Shown piece by piece: positions 49,199 to 59,305 of a DNA stretch of 64,000 bases. Both the position numbers and the translations under genes were made by a program. The stretch is taken from the NCBI GenBank assembly GCA_963765585.1, contig CAVXXB010000006.1, positions 62,001 to 126,000 on the forward strand, written 5' to 3'. The notes under the pieces were generated by a model. The model searched no databases. It saw only the letters and a program-made list of their open reading frames with translations, and was not told where the DNA came from. This DNA comes from CAVXXB01 sp963765585. Lineage in GTDB: Bacteria; Calditrichota; Calditrichia; JAJRVZ01. Positions within the stretch are counted from its first letter, which is position 1. Each line of letters opens with the position of its first letter.

Positions 49199-49270
49199 TC
49201 CGGCGTAGTCAGCTGGTAGAGCGGGTGACTGTTAATCATTAGGTCGTAGGTTCGAGTCCTACCGCCGGAG
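49199..49270 (+). tRNA. tRNA-Asn (anticodon GTT), one D-stem base short
   Basis: Acceptor stem TCCGGCG/CGCCGGA, anticodon loop CTGTTAA (anticodon GTT), T arm GTAGG-TTCGAGT-CCTAC, discriminator G; CCA is not encoded. The D arm reads TAGTCAGCTGGTAGAGC where TAGCTCAGCTGGTAGAGC is expected. So one stem base (C11) is missing and the molecule has 72 instead of 73 bases. Either the sequence has an error or the D stem is weakened. Confidence 0.9.
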
Positions 49271-49352
49271 CCTGACCCCACACATTTTTGTGCTGGGGTT
49301 TTTTATTTTTACGAAGCAAATTCTAAGCACTAATATCTAAATCTTAAACAAT
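49267..49352. repeat. 86-bp tRNA 3' flank, duplicated at 58383-58468
   Basis: Runs from the last bases of tRNA-Asn (GGAG) through the terminator and AT-rich tail to AAACAAT. A copy with about 5 differences in 86 lies 9.1 kb away in direct orientation. Confidence 0.85.
49276..49306 (+). terminator. Terminator of tRNA-Asn
   Basis: CCCCACAC and GTGCTGGGG form a stem around ATTTTT, followed by six T residues, 6 bases after the tRNA. Confidence 0.85.
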
Positions 49353-49484
49353 ACCCAAATTCAAATGCTTAAATATAAAAGTTTTGAACATTAAATTATT
49401 GGTGTTTTGAATTTGTTTAGGATTTAGGGCTTAGAAATTAGGATTTTATAGATTGTATCGAATTTTAAAAACTGGATAAAAAAT

Positions 49485-49503
49485 GGCCCTGCATTGCAGA
49501 GCC
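49485..49503 (-). terminator. Repeated hairpin GGCTCTGCA/TGCAGGGCC, copy 1
   Basis: On the minus strand GGCTCTGCAATGCAGGGCC is followed by an ATTTTTT run. Identical hairpins stand at 59268-59286 and 61048-61066, each just after a sorting-domain end. It is 25 bases beyond the orphan sorting-domain stop. Confidence 0.8.
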
Positions 49504-49527
49504 TTTAACATGCTGTTTTTATGTATC

Positions 49528-49627
49528 TTACTTCAGCAATATCATCTTCTTGACTTCCCTATACTCCCCCGCCACCAACTGGTAGTAGTAGATTCCACTC
49601 GCCAGATTCTTTCCGTCAAATTTGCTG
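49528..49627 (-). pseudogene. Orphan C-terminal sorting-domain fragment
   Basis: Reads FDGKNLASGIYYYQLVAGEY then REVKKMILLK and a stop, the last ~30 residues of a type IX-style sorting domain. No passenger protein is attached; the DNA upstream belongs to the opposite-strand hydrolase promoter. It is nearly identical in DNA to the tails at 51820-51960 and 61091-61190. Confidence 0.85.
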
Positions 49628-49679
49628 TAACATTTATGTAATGTTAATCGTAATTTAAGATACACATCATTTAAAAATA

Positions 49680-51707
49680 ATGTTCATGGGAGGAAACGTG
49701 TATCAAATTCAAAGATTGGTTTCCATCTTTTTGCTAGTTGTAATTCCAATTTCCGGTCACACAACACATGGCAAAGATTCAGATAACGAAACTGTCAGAT
49801 TAACCACCCATAAATCACTCGAACGGGAAATGAAAAAGGGCGATACGCATAGCTACCGGATCAGTCTCGAACAGGGAAAATTCCTATATGTCAGGGTGGA
49901 ACAGCGTGGAATTGATGTCATAATCCGCGTGTTAGATCCAGTTGGCAAAGTATTAGAAGAGATCGATAGTCCCACTGGTGATCAGGGGACCGAGACCGTT
50001 ATGCTGGTTAGTAAAGCAAGTGGTGATTTTACACTGGAGATTGCTCCATTTGATCCACTTACAAAACCAGGTAAGTATAAACTGACAGTTGAAAGTGTCA
50101 CAGATGCTGCAACTACTTCTGAGGGAAGAATCGACCAATTGTTTATACCCTGGTCGAATAAAAACACGCCAGGAGCTGCCCTCGCGGTTGTCAGAGATGG
50201 GAAAATCATATTCAAGAAAGGATATGGTATGGCCAATCTTGAGTATGATATAAAGATCACTCCGCAAACGGTATTTCATATGGCATCGGTATCTAAACAA
50301 TTTACCGCCTTCTCAATTGCCTATCTGGCCAGGCAAGGTAATGTATCATTGGAAGACGATATTCGTAAATATTTACCTGAGTTACCGGATTTTGACCAGC
50401 CAATAACCATTAGGCATCTCATTCATCATACAAGTGGATTACGCGATCAATGGAGCTTGCTTATGATAGCTGGCTGGCGCTTGGATGATGTTATTACACG
50501 TGAGCATATTCTCAAGATGGTCAGCCGGCAAAAGGAATTAAACTTCACACCAGGTGATCAGTACAATTATTGTAATACCGGTTATACATTATTGGCGGAA
50601 ATAGTGGCACGGGTAAGTGATATGTCATTCTCCCAGTGGACCAAACAAAATATTTTTGATCCCTTAAATATGCACCATACACTTTTTTATGATGATCATG
50701 AAAAAATTGTCAAGAACCGGGCCTATTCCTATTATCAGGACACAGATGAGAACTATAAAAAAAGTGTGCTGAGCTACGCCAATGTGGGGGCAACCAGTCT
50801 GTTTACAACAGCCGAAGATCTTGCCAAATGGGCTATGAATTTCGATAATCCCGTCGTTGGCGATTTTGATTTAATCAAACAGATGGAACAAAAAGGTATC
50901 CTGAATAATAATGATACAATCGATTATGCTTTTGGTCAGGGTGTCGGTCGTTACAAAGGGCTCAAATTTATTGATCACAGTGGTGGAGATGCCGGTTACC
51001 GTACTTATCTGGGTCGTTTTCCCGACCAAAAATTTTCAGTAATGGTGATGAGCAATTTGGCATCTTTTAATCCCGGAAGTTTGGCCCTTAAAGTTGCTGA
51101 TATTTATCTTGAGGATTTATTGGTTGAAGAAGAAGTGGTTACGAATCAACCGGATTTTACCACCATTGAAATTGATCCGGAAGTGCTGGAAACCTATACG
51201 GGGCAATTTGCAACTGATCCGGGAGAAGAATATCGTGTCCGCCGTAATGGGCGGCAATTGAATATATTGCCCCCTGGTTCTGGCTGGCAAAATATGTATC
51301 CCGTGAATATGACAAAATTTCTGTTAATTAACGGTGAATCCAGCAATGATTTTGTATTTGACGAAAATAAAAACGTAATTCACATCCGCATAAGTCACGA
51401 GGGCAATGAATTTATTGCAAAAAAAATGGAACCTTTCGTATTAACACAAGACAAAATGTCTGAATATTGCGGTAACTATTATAGTGAGGAGTTGTTAACC
51501 AGCTATACGATTGTTCACAAGGATTCTGTTTTAGTTATGCAACATCAACGCAATTCAGATTTTATATTGCGACAAGTGCGTTCTGATATCTTTTTCGGTG
51601 GTGATAATGGTATTGAGTTTCACTTCGAACGCAATCCGGAAGGCCGAATCAGTGGATTTCGATTGGATACGGGCCGCGTAGAACGTTTACTGTTTATCCG
51701 GCAATAA
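49680..51707 (+). CDS. Exported serine hydrolase, class C beta-lactamase/esterase type
   Basis: 675 residues: signal peptide (LVSIFLLVVIPISGHTTHG); a PPC-like beta domain at ~35-135 (HSYRISLEQGKFLYVRVEQ); a penicillin-binding-like serine hydrolase domain at ~150-480 with SVSK (SxxK), YCN (YxN) and HSGG (HxG); and a C-terminal lipocalin-like DUF3471 region at ~500-675. It probably cleaves peptides or esters in the envelope rather than beta-lactams. Two starts are possible: ATG 49680 without a ribosome site, or GTG 49698, preceded by GGGAGGA. Confidence 0.9.
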   Translation: MFMGGNVYQIQRLVSIFLLVVIPISGHTTHGKDSDNETVRLTTHKSLEREMKKGDTHSYRISLEQGKFLYVRVEQRGIDVIIRVLDPVGKVLEEIDSPTGDQGTETVMLVSKASGDFTLEIAPFDPLTKPGKYKLTVESVTDAATTSEGRIDQLFIPWSNKNTPGAALAVVRDGKIIFKKGYGMANLEYDIKITPQTVFHMASVSKQFTAFSIAYLARQGNVSLEDDIRKYLPELPDFDQPITIRHLIHHTSGLRDQWSLLMIAGWRLDDVITREHILKMVSRQKELNFTPGDQYNYCNTGYTLLAEIVARVSDMSFSQWTKQNIFDPLNMHHTLFYDDHEKIVKNRAYSYYQDTDENYKKSVLSYANVGATSLFTTAEDLAKWAMNFDNPVVGDFDLIKQMEQKGILNNNDTIDYAFGQGVGRYKGLKFIDHSGGDAGYRTYLGRFPDQKFSVMVMSNLASFNPGSLALKVADIYLEDLLVEEEVVTNQPDFTTIEIDPEVLETYTGQFATDPGEEYRVRRNGRQLNILPPGSGWQNMYPVNMTKFLLINGESSNDFVFDENKNVIHIRISHEGNEFIAKKMEPFVLTQDKMSEYCGNYYSEELLTSYTIVHKDSVLVMQHQRNSDFILRQVRSDIFFGGDNGIEFHFERNPEGRISGFRLDTGRVERLLFIRQ

Positions 51708-51819
51708 TCCGTAACACAAGTATATGAATCTCATAGCGAAGCGGGGAAGATCTTATTGTAGTGGAAAACAGTAGTTAGACGTAACTGGTAATTACCAATT
51801 ACAAGTTACAAATCTGAAC

Positions 51820-53598
51820 CTACCGCAAAAGTATCATCTTCTTCACTTCCCTGTAACGTTGTCCTGAGCCTGTCGAAGGATCACCCGCCACCAACTGGTA
51901 GTAGTAGATTCCACTTGCCAGATTTTTTCCATCAAATGTGATAGGTATGATTTCCTTGATTCAGTTTTTTGATACAAGAGTCGTCACTTCTTTTCCAAGA
52001 ATGTTATAGACTTTCAGTTCAACATATTCAGATTTGGGTAAAGTAAATTCGATTGTAGTTAATGGGTTGAAAGGGTTGGGAAAATTTTGATGTAGATAAT
52101 TTTCTGCAGGCAAAATAATTTTATCATTTTTGTTTTTATCAATTGCAGTAACATAGTGATAAATACTATCCGGATTTCCGCCATATGCCCCCATGTCATT
52201 TCTCGCAGAATCCATTGCCGGCCATACTGCCATACCTCCTGATTCGATGTCATTGTATATGCTACTGTCATACCCGGCATCAATACATGGAGATTCAGCA
52301 GACAAATAAAAGTTTTCTGAACCGGTGAATAAAGGATCTTCGAAGTAAAGATTGTCTACTGAATCATGGTATGAACTATAGGCAAAAAATGAAGTGAGTA
52401 TCGGCAATAAAATTGTTATACAACTCAATACCATTATACGCGGTCCTGGCGTTAAATAAGACTTCAAACCTGAAATCACATGAAGCTGGAATTGAAATTT
52501 TTCAAAGATATTATTTACAAAAAACGGAATCGATTGAAATATGATGAATATACCGAAACACCATTATTGTCAACAATGGTGTTATTGCATATAAAAGGCC
52601 TCGGACTTATATCAGCATTCGGATATTTATGGCGAAATAAGTTCCATATTGAGATAGCCGAGCCATGTTTCGGTGAATTATTGTTATAAATCAGATTATT
52701 GTAAATACTTGGATTCGTATTGTAATCACGAACATTTGACTGTTGCCAATACGTAATGATAGATTCCAGCCCCAAAGGTGTTGAAACAATGTAGTTCATT
52801 ATTTCGGAATGGTATTGCCACAGATAATAACTTCACCACTGAAAGGAAGATTTAAGTTGACAGGCTATTCCCCCACCCCAGGCTTTCCATGTTTTTGAAA
52901 TGTATACATGATTATTCTCAACAATATTATTCTTCACAATAATAACGACCACCTATCGCACTGTAATATTATAAATATCAATTCCACCTCCACCTAGTTT
53001 TCAGTACCCTTATGATATTGTTTTATAATATAGTTTACGAATAATTACTTACCGATTTGCCCTGCCGGGATAGCCCAGGCACGAATACCGGCTCCTCGGT
53101 AGCATAAAGATCGGACTGAATTGTATTATCTCTTATAATATTATTTCGAATATTTGCACCGGAAGAATTAACAAAAATTCCTCCGCCCTGGCGCATCACT
53201 CCTGGTCCAAAGTCAGGATCAACATAAGTGCTTCTCGTGCCGGAACCTCCAGTAATAGTAAAGCCATATAGCACAGAAGTAGTATCTTCTCCATTATCAT
53301 AAAGAATACTACTGAACCACTATCGGGATGACTGGGTTGGCTGCCATCAATAATTGTCCGTGAAATATGACTGGTATCTTCATCAAGTCATAAAATGACT
53401 GGCGACTATGATCGCTTTTCCCCGGAAATTAATATTTTCATAATATGTACCTTCCGCCACCAACACTGTATCTCCTTGATTGGCGATATCGATTGCTCCC
53501 TGAATAGATGAGGTATCAACCGGAACATTGATAGTGGACCCAGATGATTGACAGCATAAAAAGATTGAAACGACAATAAAGATGGTAAAAATTTTCAT
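51820..53598 (-). pseudogene. Parallel beta-helix protein with sorting domain, multiply frameshifted
   Basis: Starts at 53598 with GGAGGTGTGCC upstream, signal peptide IFTIFIVVSIFLCC, then STINVPVDTSSIQGAIDIAN and beta-helix rungs (YGFTITGGSGTRSTY, GGIFVNSSGANIRNNIIRDN, IYNNLIYNNN, RPFICNNTIVDNNG). It ends with AENYLHQNFPNPFNPLTTIEF and a type IX-style tail stopping at 51820. At least six indels interrupt it. The tail contains an in-frame 24-base palindrome-type insertion (codons PSTGSGQR) between GD and YREVKK. It cannot give a full protein as read. Confidence 0.75.
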
Positions 53599-53744
53599 GG
53601 CACACCTCCAGAATATGTAATATGATTTCCGGGATTTGTACCATAAAGATATAGAACTGATAATCATGATGGTTAGCAAATATTCGTCAATATATGAAAC
53701 AAATTATGCAAATCGGTTAAAAAACGGTCGCTATTAAATAGATT

Positions 53745-54227
53745 TTACTTTTGTTGAAATGTCAGTTCCTGAGAAGGGGTAATTCCAAACTGCTTTTTAT
53801 AACATTTTGCAAAATAACTGAGAGAGTTAAAACCAACTGCGTTGGCTACTTCTGATATATTGCCATATCCTGATAATAATAACTGCTTCACTCTTTTCAT
53901 CCGCATCGTACGAAGGAATTCCGAAGGTGTCAGGTCTACCAGGGCTCTGATTTTTCGGGTTAATGTGGCCAGACTCATATTCATTTGAGTGGCAATTTCA
54001 TCTATCTTTAAATTTACATTTGAGGATTCAGTATTTACGGTCTTGGTTAATAGTGTAAAAAATACTTTATCTGCTGATGTAATGGCAATTTCATCCGGAT
54101 CAATTTCAAATGAGCGTTTGAAATTTTCATAATTACGTTTTTTAGCGGCTAAAGTATTGTGAACTCGCAAGTGTAGTTCTTTTGCCTCAAAAGGCTTTAT
54201 GATGTAGTCGTCTGCACCGGCATCCAA
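53745..54227 (-). pseudogene. Hybrid regulator: end of receiver domain and AraC-type HTH
   Basis: Last part of a hybrid two-component system protein. Receiver end LDAGADDYIIKPFEAKELHLRV, then the AraC/XylS DNA-binding domain (ATLTRKIRALVDLTPSEFLR, ISEVANAVGFNSLSYFAKCYKKQFGITPSQ). It joins the preceding part by one extra G near 54256 (after AGA), where the true reading is TARSTQEEKYIGLDAGADDY. Confidence 0.85.
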
Positions 54228-54909
54228 TCCGATATATTTCTCTTCCTGAGTAGACTCTTGCTGTTAGTAAAATTACCGGAATATGCGAGATTTCTATTTC
54301 GCTTTTTACCAACCGGCATAATTCAAAACCATCCATTTCCGGCATCATCACATCGCTGATTATCAGATCAGGCGCATGTGACCGTGCTAATTTCAGACCT
54401 TCATTGCGATTAGCGGCCTGAAATAGGATATACTCTGATTGAAGAAGGCTTGTCAAATAATTCCGGACATCAGGATTGTCCTCAATTATTAATATCTGAG
54501 CATGATGATTCCCGATCGGTTTTTCAATAGTGGTAGCATAGTCTGTAGGTGATTCCAAATATGCAGTTTCTGGATATATCTCAGTTTTCACCCTGTCTTC
54601 AGCTAGAATCTCATCATCGGAAAGGTGTTTCCGCCCTAGTGGCAGATAAATTGTAAAACAGGTCGATTGCCCCTCCTTGCTGGAGACAGATATCGAGCCG
54701 GAATGCAATTCAAGGTATTCTTTTACCAGCGCCAGCCCTATTCCGCTTCCTAATCCATGTGTACCATCAGATTCATTTACCTGATAAAAACGATCAAATA
54801 CCTTTGTAAGACTGATCAGACGAAATCTCTGAACCCGAGTTTGAAATAGTGATTTGAATAAACTCAGCATCTCCGGCAGAGAGTGTATTACTACTATAAT
54901 CGCTGCCAT
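54187..54909 (-). pseudogene. Hybrid regulator: kinase ATP end and receiver domain
   Basis: From about 54814 it carries LTKVFDRFYQVNESDGTHGLGSGIGLALVKEY (histidine kinase G2 box) and the receiver domain HAQILIIEDNPDVRNYLTSLL with phospho-acceptor Asp in DLIISDVMMPEMDG. The upstream join needs removal of one T (CAG-T-CTT near 54814). Confidence 0.85.
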
Positions 54910-56146
54910 TTGTGCTTACTAATACCGAAATCTCACCATCTTCCGGAGTGAATTTAAAGGCGTTAGATAGCAGATTATTAATTATTTTTTCAAATTTTTC
55001 TGTGTCTAAGTAGATTTCCAATTCAATTAAATCCGTCTTAAATGTAAAATCTATATTTCGTTTTACTGCAAGGGATTCAAAGGATTGCACCAATCCACTG
55101 ACCAGAGGAATAAGGTTTTGCCTGCAGGCTTTAAGTTTTACATGGCCTGATTCAAGTTTGGATAAGTCCAGTAACTGGTTTACTAAGTCAAGCAGACGCC
55201 GCGTGTTTTTCAATACAACCTTACAATGTTCTTTAAGATTGCCTTTAAGATCGCCATCAAGAAATTGTTTTATCGGACTCTCGATAAGAGTTAGTGGAGT
55301 GCGGAATTCATGCGATATATTTGTAAAGAATTTTGACTTGGCCCGATCGACTTCTTTAAGTTTTTCAGTTTCCAGGTGTTCTATTTCACTCTTGTGTCGT
55401 GAACGAATCCGGTTCAATTGAATGTACCAAAGAGCACCAACCAGTAGGATTCCCAATATAATATAAATAAAATAAGCGAGGTTGGTCTGCCACCATGGCG
55501 GTAAAATAGTAATGTTTATACTTGCATCTTTATCATTCCAGATACCATCATTATTGGAGCCTCTGACTCTGAATACATAATCTCCAGGATCCAATTTGGT
55601 ATATGTTGCCAATCGTCTGGCGGCATTCGTATATACCCAGTCACGATCCACACCTTCCATTTTATAGGAATATCGGTTTTTACCAGGGGCATTATAATCC
55701 AGGGCTGCAAATTTTATCGTAAAATTATCCTGATCGTACGCAAGAATTATATTATCTGATTCAGATAGAGATTTTTTTATTGGACTATCTTCACCAGGAA
55801 TTTGTACACGATTGAATAATTCTAAATCAGTAAAAACGAGATCGGGAACATTAGTATTTACTCTTATACTTTCAGGATGAAAAAAATTAAAACCATTATT
55901 ACCACCAAAATACAGCCAACCTTTTTTGTCTTTCATCACCGATAGTAACCAGATTTCATTGCCCTGAAGTCCATCGTTTATATCATAGTTTCTAAATATC
56001 TCTGTTTTCTGATTAAAATGAGACAATCCGCCCATTGTACCTAACCATAATTGGTTAATATTATCCTCAACAATGGTACTGATAAAACTATTCGATAATC
56101 CATCCTTCTTGGTATAATAATCAAAAGTGTTATCATTTTCATTCAT
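54794..56146 (-). pseudogene. Hybrid regulator: end of sensor, Y_Y_Y domain, membrane helix and histidine kinase
   Basis: Last Reg_prop sensor blades (GLSNSFISTIVEDNINQLWLG), the Y_Y_Y domain (YSYKMEGVDRDWVYTNAARRLATYTKL), one transmembrane helix (LAYFIYIILGILLVGALWYI), then the dimerisation helix with His in FFTNISHEFRTPLTLI and an N-box NNLLSNAFKFTPEDG. It joins the preceding piece when one T is removed from ACTACTTGAAGC near 56173. Confidence 0.87.
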
Positions 56147-56162
56147 TCTATTGAGACCTGCT

Positions 56163-56726
56163 TCAAGTAGTTATCCAAAGTGTACCATTCTTGTCTCTAT
56201 GAATAAAATATGAAGAATTGTTGCTCAAAGATTTGGGATGCAGGGGATTGTGTTTAAATGAGGTCATTTTATCTAAAGAAATATCAAACCGGCTCAATCC
56301 ACCAGATGTGGCAATCCAGATAATATTTTTATCTTTAGGATCGGGATAAAGATGCTGAATATAGTCATTACATAAAGAATAGGGATCGGACGGGATATTG
56401 AAGTATCGAAAATATTTTTGAGTCTTATAATTATATTTGATTAAACCTTTGTCCGTACCAATCCATAATGTACCATTTTTTTCCCTTTCTACCTGACAGA
56501 TAGACTGTATCCAAAAAGATGATTCGAATTCCTGACCTGGAACTTCCTGTAAATAGTGTATAAAATGGTCATTCAGCCGGTCATATCTTGCCAACCCATG
56601 GGCAGTACCGAGCCAGATATTTCCATCATAATCTTCATATACGGCCTGAACTTTACCGCTTGGTGGGGTTGTGGGATCATTTGGGATATGCGGATAATGT
56701 TTGAATGTCTTTTGATTGCGGATCAT
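56163..56726 (-). pseudogene. Hybrid regulator: middle sensor blades
   Basis: Reg_prop beta-propeller repeats such as AVYEDYDGNIWLGTAHGLARYDR and KNGTLWIGTDKGLIKYNYK. One extra G near 56713 (AAA-G-ACATTC) separates it from the N-terminal piece. Confidence 0.85.
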
Positions 56727-57957
56727 AACGGTCTACACCTTCTGTTTCCAGCCCAATCCAAACATATCCAAAGGAGTCTTCGCAAAACTGGAATACCGTT
56801 TTTTGGGCCAGACTATTGGGATCATCGGGATTATGATTATAGTAATAGAAGGGTTTTTGATTGAGCAAGAACTTGCTCAAGCCAGCACTTTCGCTGCCAA
56901 CCCAAAAAATATCAGATTTACCATCGGTATAAATAGACCTTAATACATCGCTATTGATACTATGTGGATCATAGGAATTATTTTGATAACGGATAAATTT
57001 CTCAGTATCTGGGTTAAATTTATTTAATCCCTTGCCGTGAGTGACTATCCAAAGATTTCCATCTGAATCCTCAGTGATATCAATTACCCAGTTTCCCGAT
57101 ATACTATACTCATCTTGAGAATCATGAATATATCGTTTAAATGATATTTCGGGGAGTTTGCTTGTATTGTTTATATTTGTTAACTGTGATGCATCTATTT
57201 TATTTAATCCGTTTTGCGTGCCGATCCACAAATGCCCTGCATTGTCCTGGTAAATCGCCCAAACAAAATTATTACTCAGGCTTCTATTATCGTTTTGGTC
57301 ACTTCTGAAATGCATAAATCGTCGTGATTCCGGATCATAGAAATCGACACCACTTCCAAGTGTACCGATCCACAATTGCCCGTGATTGTCAAACTGTAGA
57401 TTGTTGACATAATCGCTTCCCAAACTATTGATATCATCCGGATCATTACGTATATGAGAAAATTTCTGCGTTTTTGGGTCAAAGCGGTTTATACCACCTG
57501 TGGTACCCAGCCAGATATAGCCACTGTCATCTGTACAAATGGCATTGATATAGTCGTTGCTGATACTATTACTATTATCAGGATCATGGGTAAAATAAGT
57601 AAAGGTTTCCGCATTAATATCAAGACAGTTTAATCCTCCTCCATGAGTTGCTAGCCATAGATGTCTGCTCGTATCTGTGTTTACCTCAATCATTTTCCAA
57701 ATGTAATTACTATTGAGACTTTTAGGATCATAAGGATCAGGACGAAAAATTTTGAAATCCACGCCATCATAGCGGTTTAATCCACCACAGGTTCCGATCC
57801 ATATAAAACCTTTGCTATCTTTCAAAAAACAATTAACTGTATTTTGGGATAATCCATCTGTTATGGAAATATTTTCAAATTTTAGAGGAATATCATTCGA
57901 AGAATTAACTGGACAAACAAGTAAAATGATAATAATTCCGACTTGAAATATTTTCAT
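56677..57957 (-). pseudogene. Hybrid two-component system regulator (HTCS type), N-terminal part
   Basis: The chosen ATG at 57957 (MKIFQVGIIIILLVCPVNSS) starts a signal peptide; the long frame upstream is not family-like. About eight Reg_prop blades follow (GLSQNTVNCFLKDSKGFIWIG, DNAGHLWIGTQNGLNKID and so on). The five pieces together (53745-57957, about 1400 residues) form one HTCS protein with periplasmic sensor, inner-membrane kinase, receiver and AraC domain. In Bacteroidetes, such proteins control glycan-use loci; here the neighbours are sorted exported proteins. Confidence 0.88.
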
Positions 57958-58149
57958 TATATTAAGATGTTTTAGATGAAAATGATTACTTCTAGGGAGT
58001 ATTATACAATAAAGATATAAATCAAAGATAACAAAAACAACGAAAAAGAGGATATAGTTAGTGTGGATCTGAATTATTAAAAAATTCCTGATAATTCCAA
58101 GGCTATATACATCGATGAGGATCAGTCTAAAAATTAAATTTAACAAAAT

Positions 58150-58446
58150 TCACCCCAACTCCCGCATAACAATCGTAACCCAGGCGCGGGAGACGCCCAA
58201 CTTTCTTGCTAATGCTGCTCTGCTTCCGATTTTCGGGTTGTTAACCATTTTTTGGTATTTTAAGGCAAGTTCATACCGGGAAATACGTTTCTTCAATTTT
58301 TTGGTGTTAATCTTTTGTTGGCGTTGGCCAAGTCGCAGTGGGAATTCTGTAGTAAAAAAGTTCGAGTTTAGGACGGATGAGGGGAGCCTGACCCCACACA
58401 TTTTTGTGCTGTGGTTTTTTATTTCTACGAAGCAAATTTTGAGCAC
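58150..58446 (-). CDS. Small HTH protein, probably a fragment
   Basis: The C-terminal half (SRAALARKLGVSRAWVTIVM) is a clear helix-turn-helix of the type found next to recombinase-like genes. The first ~30 residues are translated from the duplicated tRNA flank (58383-58468), so the original start is lost or replaced. Treat it as a doubtful gene. Confidence 0.4.
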   Translation of the reverse strand: MLKICFVEIKNHSTKMCGVRLPSSVLNSNFFTTEFPLRLGQRQQKINTKKLKKRISRYELALKYQKMVNNPKIGSRAALARKLGVSRAWVTIVMRELG

Positions 58447-58468
58447 TAATATCTAAATCCTAAACAAT
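58383..58468. repeat. Copy of the tRNA-Asn 3' flank
   Basis: Direct copy of 49267-49352, about 94 percent identical. It includes the last GGAG of the tRNA and the terminator, whose stem is now weakened (CCCC facing GTGG). Confidence 0.85.
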
Positions 58469-58525
58469 TCAGTTATGGGGAATTGTCCAATTGTATATCG
58501 ACTATTTTTACGCTAATTTGGCTAA

Positions 58526-59092
58526 TTGAATAGCGTAATTTACGTTAATTGGGTTGACACGTTATTAAGATTACTTGCTTTTCAGATCGGATCTCAGGTT
58601 TCTTTAAATGAACTGGGTAATTCCCTAAACATGAGCAAGGATACGGTTGCTTCTTATATTGACTTATTGGAGAAGGCATTTGTCATATTCAGATTATCCG
58701 GTTTCAGCAGAAATTTACGCAAAGAAGTCGTTAAGATGGATAAAATATATTTTTATGATTTAGGTATACGCAACACCCTAATTGATAATTACAACAGTCT
58801 GGATTTCAGAGACGATCAGGGAAAATTGTGGGAAAACTTTATCATCAGCGAACGAAAAAAATACTTGTCCTATACCAGGAATTTTAAAAATTGTTATTTT
58901 TGGCGTACCTATACCGGAGCTGAACTGGATTATGTTGAGGAAGGCTCAGGAAAATTAAACGGTTTTGAAATAAAATGGTCTGTTAAAAATAAAAAAGCAC
59001 CCGCCTCCTGGTTAGAGACTTACAAAAATGCCACCTATGAAGAAATCAATAAAACTAACTTTATTGATTTTATTTCCAATTTAAAGAATTAA
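58526..59092 (+). pseudogene. DUF4143 C-terminal part of an AAA ATPase, 5' truncated
   Basis: From about residue 10 the sequence is the DUF4143 winged-helix/nuclease-like region: SQVSLNELGNSLNMSKDTVASYI, LRKEVVKMDKIYFYDLGIRN, GKLWENFIISERKKYL and FWRTYTGAELDYVEEGSGKL. The upstream P-loop ATPase domain is missing, and the sequence before residue 10 is unrelated. Its truncated edge lies 60-100 bp from the tRNA-flank copy. Confidence 0.8.
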
Positions 59093-59267
59093 GCCGGCTG
59101 AAAAATGTCTTTAAATCCTCAATTTTAAATTGAAATTTCATCATCGAGATATGAAATATCAATGATAATTCAAAGTAAAATTGTCATATCTGAGATCTAA
59201 TCCTTTTTAGATTCATTACATTTTATACTGACAATAACTATTAGAAATTTGTTCAACCAACAAAAAA

Positions 59268-59286
59268 GGCCCTGCATTGCAGAGCC
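59268..59286 (-). terminator. Repeated hairpin GGCTCTGCA/TGCAGGGCC, copy 2
   Basis: Followed on the minus strand by TTTTTTG, 20 bases after the stop of the 59306-60736 gene. An intrinsic terminator is likely. Confidence 0.85.
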
Positions 59287-59305
59287 TCTATAAAAAGTTT
59301 TGACA

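Noticed and set aside
52480..52689. Plus-strand frame of 69 codons inside the beta-helix region
   Set aside because: It is antisense to recognisable beta-helix rungs on the minus strand and has no homologous features.
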